A stretch of DNA of 49,978 nucleotides from Plectonema cf. radiosum LEGE 06105 (GTDB lineage Bacteria; Cyanobacteriota; Cyanobacteriia; Cyanobacteriales; Nostocaceae): the NCBI RefSeq assembly GCF_015207665.1, contig NZ_JADEWL010000036.1:1-49978 (forward strand). The letters run 5' to 3'. A program made the translations under genes and the position numbers. Positions 44,603 through 49,978 of this stretch are shown piece after piece; positions within the stretch are counted from its first letter, which is position 1, and each line of letters starts with the position of its first letter. The notes under the pieces were generated by a model. That model was not told where the DNA came from and searched no databases. It was given only the letters and a program-made list of their open reading frames with translations.

Positions 44603-44899
44603 TTATTGTTCTTGAAAATCTGGCTTTCTCACAAAACCACCACGGGGACGATTATCTTCTTTTGGTTTAGCTTTGTTAACCCGGATTTGACGACCCATCC
44701 ATTCTGCTCCGTCTAGTTCAGAAATGGCATTGTCTTCATTCGCTTCTTCATTGAGGTCAACAAAGGCGAATCCGCGCATTTTACCTGATTCGCGATCGGT
44801 CGGTAAGACAACTCTAGTCACTTCACCGTAATCGGCAAATACTGCTCTCAAGTCTGCTTCTGTAGCCCGATAGGAAAGATTTCCAACGTAAATAGTCAT
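44603..44899 (-). CDS. RRM-type RNA-binding protein
   Basis: A 98-residue single-RRM protein of the cyanobacterial Rbp family, often cold-induced and involved in mRNA handling or localisation. RNP2 is IYVGNLSY (residues 3-10) and RNP1 is RGFAFVDL (about 42-49). The C-terminal tail after residue 80 is short and basic (KPKEDNRPRGGFVRKPDFQEQ) without the long Gly-rich stretch of some paralogues. The upstream gap (44900-45294) is A/T-rich and could encode a long 5' leader, as in cold-regulated rbp genes, but I see no gene or clear motif in it. Confidence 0.93.
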   Translation of the reverse strand: MTIYVGNLSYRATEADLRAVFADYGEVTRVVLPTDRESGKMRGFAFVDLNEEANEDNAISELDGAEWMGRQIRVNKAKPKEDNRPRGGFVRKPDFQEQ

Positions 44900-45294
44900 G
44901 CTTGTTAACGGTTCTAGAAATAGCGAATCGCTCAGCCCCAGGTCAAACTCAGACGATTAGCTTTCTTCTGTTCAGCAAAAAATCTAATTTTATTAATGGT
45001 TAATTATCTAATTAATAATCAGCAATTAGTAGCTGGATTAACTCAAAATAAACCATCCCTAGGACTGAACTCACGAATACGTTTTTATAGTACCTGATGA
45101 CTGCAATTTTTCAAGGTATGATATATCACAAACTTTTACAAGTTAAAATCAGTGTAGCTTATATATACTTCTAATAAGTAAGAAAATAAGGGTTTTATGG
45201 TTGTTTTAGATGTTGTAAAATTCATCACTACTAGTTATGTGAATTAGACTATATTGCTTGATATCAGCAGTAATCTTAACCATTAAATAAACAA

Positions 45295-45321
45295 AAGGTC
45301 TACTGGTTTTCAGCAGACCTT
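45295..45321 (-). terminator. terminator of the 72-residue protein gene
   Basis: AAGGTCT-x-CTG and CAG-x-AGACCTT form a 10-bp stem with one internal mismatch. On the minus strand it is followed by TTGTTTATTT. It lies 49 bases after the gene's stop. Confidence 0.7.
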
Positions 45322-45369
45322 GTTCAATTTAACTATCTATTAACCAAATCTTTCTATTAGCCAAATACT

Positions 45370-45588
45370 TTACTCAATAGAAATACTTTGAGGTCCATTA
45401 TTCTTACCATTGTGGATTGTATTGGCAGAAGTAGGAAAATTTGTTGTATTTGTTTGTTGTGCTAACCAGCTTTTTACTGGGTCATCAGCGAGGTTAAGTC
45501 TGAGTACACCAGATACAAATCCCCCCATAAATGAAGCTGGATGCTGGGTGAATTCTTTAAATAATGGTGCTAGTTCTTCGAGGAACAT
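45370..45588 (-). CDS. small conserved protein of unknown function
   Basis: A 72-residue protein with a good ribosome site (GGAG eight bases before the ATG) and a downstream terminator, so it is very likely a real single-gene unit. The N-terminal two thirds are well ordered: MFLEELAPLFKEFTQHPASF, then MGGFVSGVLRLNLADDPVKS and WLAQQ. The last 25 residues are Asn/Thr/Ser-rich. The GGFVSGVLRLNL-x2-DPVKSWL core looks familiar from other cyanobacterial small proteins, but I know no function. There is one weakly hydrophobic segment and no signal peptide. Confidence 0.75.
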   Translation of the reverse strand: MFLEELAPLFKEFTQHPASFMGGFVSGVLRLNLADDPVKSWLAQQTNTTNFPTSANTIHNGKNNGPQSISIE

Positions 45589-45950
45589 TTTTTTATCTCC
45601 AAAGGGCTAAAAAGAATGAAGTATAAAGAAAAACAAGTCTAGTATTACAGTTCAGAATACTTAATACTTGAGAATTAGTACTTCATCCCTCAATTTTACC
45701 TTTAACAGCAAGAAGGCTCACACTTACCGAGGAAGCGGAAGTGTTGAGATGAATTGCGCGTGAGTTGACGACAGTCCTCTGACCAATACCCTCCGGTGAG
45801 GGAAGAGGAATTGTCGGAAACGAACAAAATATTTTGTTTTTGATAGCACGATTGTCAAAATATATGTTATCATGAAATTGTAAACACGGTAAGGTCGATT
45901 CGCCGCTTTGCGATCGTGACGGAGACCGCCAAGACCTCAAGTGGCTCACC
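45589..45950. other. left flank of the tnpB element
   Basis: No credible gene. A hairpin, CACACTTACC with GGAAGTGTTG (about 45709-45733), closely resembles the right-end hairpin of the tnpB element in the same orientation. It may be the left end, or the right end of a lost older copy. A CCCTC/GAGGG hairpin lies near 45789-45803. GCGATCGTGACGGAGACCGCC just before tnpB belongs to a repeat often seen next to such elements. Confidence 0.5.
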
Positions 45951-47234
45951 ATGTACAGAGCAATTAAAGTTAGAATCTATCCCACCTTGGAGCAAGAATC
46001 TTATTTAGCTCAATGTTTTGGTAATACCCGTTGGCTGTGGAATTATATGCTTAATGCTACAACCACAGCGTACAAAGAAACAGGGAAGGGTCTTTCTAAG
46101 ATTGCAATGGACAAATTGTTGCCAGGATTAAAGAAAGAATATGAATGGTTAGGACTCGCATACAGCCAAGTATTGCAACGAGTAACATTTAATCTTTCTA
46201 GTACCTTTGTCAATTTCTTTGAAGGACGTGCCAAATATCCCAACTTCAAGTCTAAACATGGTAAGCAATCAATTCAGTATCCCCAAAACGTTAAGTTAAT
46301 GTCACAAGATGGTGTAATCAAGTTTCCAGGGTTATTGGGGATGGTTAAAGCTGTGTTTCACAAAGAACTACCAAATGCCAAGTTCACAACTGTAACTATA
46401 TCTAAAAATGCAGATGGTAGGTACTACGCTTCTATCCTGTTTAATCAAGAGGACGAGCCAGTAGTTGCTGTTAACGATGCTATTGGGGTTGACCTCGGAT
46501 TGAAAACCTTTGCTGTCACTTCTTTTGGTTCAAAGTACGACTTGCCTAAGAAGCAATTAGCAAAACTAGAGAAAAATAGGAAGCGTAAACAGAAAAAACT
46601 AGCTAGAAAAAAAGATAAGGCATCTAATAAACGTCAAAAAGCTAAACGCTTAGTAGCTAAAGTCTCTAGCCGTGGGGCTAGAGTCCGTGAAGACTTTCTA
46701 CACAAACTATCTCGCAAAATAGCATACGAAAACCAAGTAATTTGTGTAGAAGACTTGGCAGTTAAAAATATGGTGAAAAATCCTAACTTGGCAAAAGCTA
46801 TTAGTGACTCTTGTTGGGGAATGTTTTTAACCATGTTGAAATACAAAGCTGAAAGATTTGGACACACCTATATTGAAATAGGTCGGTTTTTCCCATCATC
46901 TCAACTTTGCAGCGAAACACTACTACCAATCCCAATATTGCAAAACGGTTATGATTCATTGGGGATTAGATTTGTAGATTGTCCCCACTGCCATAAACAG
47001 CATGATAGAGACGTCAATGCTGCAATAAATATTAAAAATGAAGGTTTGCGATTATGGGCGTTAGGAACTAAAGGCAGCGCGGTCTTGGGGTCTCCCCAAG
47101 GGTCGCTCCTGCCGTGCGCTTCTGCCCAAGGAGGGGATGTAAGACCAAAGACTTCTGGACGTAAAAAATCTACGAAGTCTGAGGCAATCCCCAACGATCT
47201 GGGAAGCCTACACTTACCCGCAAGGGAAGTGTAG
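45951..47234 (+). CDS. tnpB: RNA-guided nuclease TnpB (IS200/IS605 family)
   Basis: TnpB is the RuvC nuclease ancestral to Cas12, guided by an RNA (omega RNA) from the element's right end. The 427-residue product starts MYRAIKVRIYPTLEQE. RuvC residues are Asp181 (GVDLGLKTFAV), Glu267 (ICVEDLAVKNM) and Asp354 (HDRDVNAAINI), all intact. The zinc finger is irregular: the second pair is CPHC, but the first is CSET, so one Cys is missing, and its loop (LLPIPILQNGYDSLGIRF) is longer than usual. Near residues 375-395 an in-frame palindromic repeat adds VLGSPQGSLLPCASAQ before GGDVRPK. The last codons overlap the right-end hairpin. Nuclease activity is likely but unproven. Confidence 0.9.
   Translation: MYRAIKVRIYPTLEQESYLAQCFGNTRWLWNYMLNATTTAYKETGKGLSKIAMDKLLPGLKKEYEWLGLAYSQVLQRVTFNLSSTFVNFFEGRAKYPNFKSKHGKQSIQYPQNVKLMSQDGVIKFPGLLGMVKAVFHKELPNAKFTTVTISKNADGRYYASILFNQEDEPVVAVNDAIGVDLGLKTFAVTSFGSKYDLPKKQLAKLEKNRKRKQKKLARKKDKASNKRQKAKRLVAKVSSRGARVREDFLHKLSRKIAYENQVICVEDLAVKNMVKNPNLAKAISDSCWGMFLTMLKYKAERFGHTYIEIGRFFPSSQLCSETLLPIPILQNGYDSLGIRFVDCPHCHKQHDRDVNAAINIKNEGLRLWALGTKGSAVLGSPQGSLLPCASAQGGDVRPKTSGRKKSTKSEAIPNDLGSLHLPAREV
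47073..47113. repeat. palindromic repeat inside tnpB
   Basis: GGCAG (47073-47077) and CTGCC (47109-47113) enclose CTTGGGG-TCT-CCCCAAG (47084-47100). The sequence keeps the tnpB frame open and accounts for extra residues before GGDVRPK. It resembles small palindromes scattered in cyanobacterial genomes. Confidence 0.65.
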
Positions 47235-47242
47235 GTAGTTCA
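47207..47242 (+). ncRNA. right-end hairpin and probable omega RNA 3' part
   Basis: CCTACACTT and AAGTGTAGG form a perfect 9-bp stem (47207-47215, 47227-47235), followed by TAGTTCAC. In this class the guide RNA covers the end of tnpB and this hairpin, and the guide itself is the flanking DNA just beyond, here the 3' end of nrdJ. The 5' end of the RNA is not visible. Confidence 0.5.
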
Positions 47243-48310
47243 CATGGGTTTATCTTCGGGCATCATACACTTGTCGGAATCGCATCCGGATGGTCCGGCT
47301 TCCATTAATTCACCGAAATCATACCGTTTCAATGCATTGTTAAAATCATTTGTCTCACGACGATTTTCTACTTGTGCCATTAACTCTTCATATTGTTGTT
47401 TATCGATTGGTTCAAATGGTAAGCGAGGAAAGGTTTGATGGTCGTCGAATCTTGCCAAAAGTGCGGCACTAATATAGCCTTCATCGTTTTGAATCGCTTG
47501 GTAGATGCGATTTCCCAATGCTTCTACTTCGTTTTCTCGCACTTCAATAGTGGCTGAAGTGTTGTGAGTAACGTAGAATTGCTGCACCTGCATATAAAAA
47601 TCCATTTGAGCTAAAGCGTTAAATTTATCGATGGCAATTTCATCGGCACCCGGTACATCTGCCCAAGGTACAGCAACGGGAATTTCTACTAACCATTCGG
47701 TACAGCGAGAGTCGAAGGGATCATTTAACAAGTTGCCGTTTTCGTCTTTATCGGCTTGAGAAGGAACCACCGCATAACCGTAATCAATACAAGCTAAGGC
47801 TACCGGGTCATTTTTGCGGAAAGTTATCCGCCGAATAAATCTTTGGGCTTTGGGTGGGTGCCATCCTGGAGAAGCCCCAGTAAGCAAGGATTTAGTACCG
47901 CTGGGTTGCACTGTGGTACAGCGATTTGGGCGTTTTATCTGATGGCGATCGCAATATTCCCAAACTACCCGATGTACGATTTCTTTCCACATACTCAGAT
48001 ATTCTTGTTCGCGACGTTTAAAGGCTAAACCTTCCTGTGTTGCAGGTCTTCCTTCCGTCCACCAATGCAACCAGTCAACCCCAAAAGCACTGACAAAGAA
48101 GTCAAATAAGCCGGTAAAAGATACACCCACAATCGGGTCTAATTCGCGACTATATTGATAACGTGGTTCCAAAAAATGATGATTCAACAACACTGCTACA
48201 GATAAAGCACCGGCTGTAAAAGCTTCTTCTTGTTCTTTGTAATTTTCGGGGTCGATTTGATTTAAGTGAACTTCACTCAGGTTACAGTGAAAATTAGAAC
48301 CAATGATTTC
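47240..48310 (-). CDS. nrdJ: ribonucleotide reductase, class II (NrdJ), exon 2
   Basis: C-terminal 356 residues of the adenosylcobalamin-dependent ribonucleotide reductase, joined in frame after removal of the intron at 48311-48579. The exon begins with Glu (GAA at 48310), the catalytic acid of NPCGE, then IIGSNFHCNLSEVHLN with the second redox Cys. Further blocks are LDPIVGVSFTGLFDF, TVQPSGTKSLLTGASPGWHP and the C-terminal swinging-arm pair CDSDKC (C-x4-C), which is re-reduced by thioredoxin. A TTG at 48313 lets it read as a separate frame, but that codon is inside the intron. The TGA stop touches the right end of the tnpB element, which may have supplied it. Confidence 0.93.
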   Translation of the reverse strand, partial: EIIGSNFHCNLSEVHLNQIDPENYKEQEEAFTAGALSVAVLLNHHFLEPRYQYSRELDPIVGVSFTGLFDFFVSAFGVDWLHWWTEGRPATQEGLAFKRREQEYLSMWKEIVHRVVWEYCDRHQIKRPNRCTTVQPSGTKSLLTGASPGWHPPKAQRFIRRITFRKNDPVALACIDYGYAVVPSQADKDENGNLLNDPFDSRCTEWLVEIPVAVPWADVPGADEIAIDKFNALAQMDFYMQVQQFYVTHNTSATIEVRENEVEALGNRIYQAIQNDEGYISAALLARFDDHQTFPRLPFEPIDKQQYEELMAQVENRRETNDFNNALKRYDFGELMEAGPSGCDSDKCMMPEDKPM

Positions 48311-48579
48311 CAATTGTGTTACCCTAGAGGCTTTTTATCCCCTAGTTCTACTGCTTGATAATTCGCAGTAGTTCCGCGTACATTTTCATCCTCATAAATT
48401 ATGGATGCCCCACACTCTTGGAGATTTATATTCTAAAATGCAACTTTTATTGCAATCTAGTTTCATTCTCTACGCTGTACGGTGTCAAAAGCTCTTTAAT
48501 TCTTTTGATTACCTCGGTATTAGCATTTCAGCTTTCACCGATTTTGCGGGGTTTTTTACGTGAGGCAAAAGTATCAATT
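48311..48579 (-). ncRNA. group I intron in nrdJ (269 nt, no ORF)
   Basis: Self-splicing-type intron between GGT (Gly of NPCG) and GAA (Glu). The 5' exon end CGUGUGGU can pair with GCCUCACG in the intron (48557-48564 region), with the hallmark U-G wobble exactly at the splice site: this is P1 with its internal guide. The intron ends in G (AATTG before GAA). GCGUA and UACGC can form P7. CTAGGGG/CCTCTAG and CTACTGC/GCAGTAG are perfect or nearly perfect terminal hairpins (P9 type). CGGTG/CACCG could be P3 or P4. No endonuclease frame is present. Group I introns and inteins are known to recur in ribonucleotide reductase genes. Confidence 0.85.
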
Positions 48580-49836
48580 ACCACACGGGTTCAAGCCAAA
48601 CCTATTTAGACGATGCTCTATTTCATTGTCATTAAGATGAAAATGCTTTTCTTGGAGCCAATCTTTACCTTTACCTTGTTGATAAGCTTGTAAAAAATCA
48701 GTTTTCAATTCCTGCGTAGTTAGTAAATCAACGTTTGCTCTAGCAACAGCTTCACCAGCCCATTGAATCGCACCCTCACCACTGTAATATTGCTTGCGAA
48801 CTGCATTCACACATTCTTCTAAAGTCGGTTTATGGTGAAATACTCTGCTATGATTCGCCATGCGTAAAGCATCACGTTCTGGATCTATACGCCAATTTCC
48901 ATCTTTATCTTGCTGCCATAAGTTTGCTTTTGCGTCAGCAAAGGCAGTGTCTGTATCAATTCCTTGACGGATACCCGCGCTTCTTCGGATATTGCCTGCC
49001 ACAATTGTAACAGCCGCTTCATCAATTAACAAACAGCATTCAACCGAAGTCAATTTTCTGCCAACAGCTTTATTAAGAATCGCAGCACAACGCTGATAAA
49101 GCTCCGGTAACTTCACCGGATTTGCCATACCACCGAAACCTTGCAACGGTTCCCCAGCTTTACGAATATCATTGATATCAACGATTACTTCAACTTCTTC
49201 GTTAAAACGTTCGTCGCTAGAGAGTTCCAAAAGAGTTTGATAAGACTGAACCCAACCTTGACGGCTATCACCCACATAAATAGTAACGCGATTAGCTTCG
49301 CTAGATGCCGGAGGCATATCGCCATCTATCTTAATTTCCGTAAATTCACGGCGTTCGTTAGCTATAGTTTTACCAATATTTCCTTGTATCGTTACATTTA
49401 AACGATTGCGGATGCATGGTAATTGATTAATATATTTTGGTTCTAAAATCGCTCCTGTACCACAGCCCATCATAGCCAAATCCATCATTAAACCGAAAGC
49501 TTTCCAGTCAATGACATTTGTCGAAGTACAGTTATAAGCCCCCGAAAAATTCTTCGGTTGATTCAACCAATTTGTACCACCTACCCATAACCATCTTCCA
49601 CTCGGTAAAGCCTTCAGATTGCGCTGCATCCGCTCCAAAATTGCAGCTTCATCTCCGTTTAGCTTACCCAACTCAATCAAACCTTGAAGAGTGCGATCGC
49701 AAACCTCTTCCCAAGTTTCTCTAGTTCCTATGGACTGTTGACGACGGCTGTAAGTCCTGAAAAATACAGGGTTTGCCGCAGGGGCTGTTTCTGGAAAGTT
49801 TGCACCCAGGTGTTTCCGTTCAAGCTCTTGAACCAT
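48580..49836 (-). CDS. nrdJ: ribonucleotide reductase, class II (NrdJ), exon 1
   Basis: N-terminal 419 residues of the B12-dependent reductase that converts ribonucleotides to deoxyribonucleotides without oxygen; class II enzymes suit organisms that keep micro-oxic cells. It begins MVQELERKHLGANFPETAP. Redox Cys: FSGAYNCTSTNVIDW. The active-site loop NPCG ends the exon, with Cys 418 the radical-forming thiol. In the unspliced transcript one Asn codon and then TGA follow, giving a dead product lacking the catalytic Glu. Exon 1 plus exon 2 gives 775 residues, a normal intein-free length. No cobalamin riboswitch is visible in the 120 bases of upstream sequence available. Confidence 0.93.
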
Positions 49837-49960
49837 ATTTTTATTGATTTTTATCGCGTCTTTTTTTCTTTCAGATTAAGACTATACGCCAAATAGCAGT
49901 ACAATTAAAGATTGCAAAATTTGGGAATTTACGCTACAGGAATTGAGATGGGGGGACAAG

Positions 49961-49976
49961 CTGTCTCTTATACACA
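49961..49976 (+). other. Tn5/Nextera adapter remnant at contig end
   Basis: CTGTCTCTTATACACA matches the first 16 of 19 bases of the reverse complement of the Tn5 mosaic end used in Nextera libraries. It stands at the last bases of the window, preceded by GATGGGGGGA repeat sequence, so it is library sequence and not genomic DNA. Confidence 0.9.
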
Positions 49977-49978
49977 AC

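Larger units (their letters stand above)
45705..47242 (+). mobile_element. IS200/IS605-type element carrying only tnpB
   Basis: The element has tnpB but no tnpA, so it would need a transposase in trans. The right boundary is set by the hairpin at 47207-47235 and the following TTCAC, next to the nrdJ stop codon. The left boundary is uncertain; I place it at the similar hairpin near 45705. No target-site duplication is expected for this class. Confidence 0.55.

Noticed and set aside
45683-45952. 89-codon minus-strand frame before tnpB
   Set aside because: It reads through the element's left-flank hairpins and repeats, with Ser-rich low-information sequence; no protein motif seen.
48311-48579. 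Intein in NrdJ
   Set aside because: The intervening sequence has in-frame stops and no intein blocks; the P1 pairing and terminal G fit a group I intron.
47240-49836. nrdJ as a pseudogene broken by frameshift
   Set aside because: Both halves are intact and in the same frame after exact removal of 269 bases with group I boundaries; no residues are missing.
49837-49960. Cobalamin riboswitch before nrdJ
   Set aside because: No B12-box-like conserved sequence is visible in the short stretch available, and the window ends in adapter.
1-49978. tRNA or rRNA genes
   Set aside because: I read for T-arm (GGTTCRANNCC) cloverleaf patterns and rRNA signatures and found none; a tRNAscan run could still find one missed by eye.

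Overview
This window is chromosomal DNA from a filamentous, very probably heterocyst-forming cyanobacterium (Nostocales; a Calothrix/Rivularia/Scytonema-like lineage fits, but genus cannot be fixed by eye). The reasons are photosystem genes (ycf4, psbD, psbC), NtcA, the fbp-tal-zwf-opcA oxidative pentose phosphate cluster, many GCGATCGC (HIP1) octamers, low GC, and heptamer short tandem repeats in many gaps. Both ends look like contig ends: the left is a C-rich tandem repeat, and the right ends in what looks like Tn5/Nextera adapter sequence.

Layout. 1-4.5 kb: a lipoprotein cyclophilin, ycf4, and divergently psbD overlapping psbC. 4.6-9.3 kb (minus): a Trypco1-like small protein, a SWIM zinc-finger protein and its SNF2 helicase partner. 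10-16.3 kb: pnp, a small conserved gene, a YqgF-like protein, a DUF3084 coiled-coil protein and ntcA with its own GTA-N8-TAC site. 16.7-20.3 kb: fabI, hisB, then a TetR regulator and a secreted alpha/beta-hydrolase-fold protein that share a CCTAA-N6-TTAGG operator. 20.6-26.8 kb: an accessory island with a transmembrane STAND-type ATPase carrying 14 WD40 repeats, flanked by two small secreted proteins with near-duplicate promoter regions, then a second AAA-like ATPase with a vMAP-type N-terminal HTH. 26.8-28.2 kb: about 1.5 kb of non-coding DNA packed with palindromes of several families, partly in a repeated array. 28.3-37.5 kb: an ABC ATPase, a polysaccharide export protein, a transporter-HEAT fusion with a cyclic-nucleotide-binding neighbour, a cobyrinate diamide synthase and a MazG-like protein. 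37.6-43.5 kb: opcA, zwf, tal and fbp (minus), with an NtcA-type promoter upstream of fbp. 44.6-45.6 kb: an RRM RNA-binding protein and a small conserved protein. 45.7-47.2 kb: an IS200/IS605-type tnpB element whose right end touches the nrdJ stop codon. 47.2-49.8 kb: adenosylcobalamin-dependent ribonucleotide reductase nrdJ, interrupted by a 269-nt group I intron.

How the genes connect. The fbp-tal-zwf-opcA genes supply reductant for nitrogen fixation and dark metabolism, and their promoter carries a good NtcA site, so the nitrogen regulator encoded 27 kb away probably controls them. The cobyrinate amidase feeds B12 synthesis, on which the class II nrdJ depends. The strongest unusual signals are the nrdJ intron, which separates the catalytic Cys from the catalytic Glu of NPCGE; the paired secreted proteins with matching control regions around a WD40 STAND ATPase; and the palindrome island beside the second ATPase. 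Function in the last two cases is inference.
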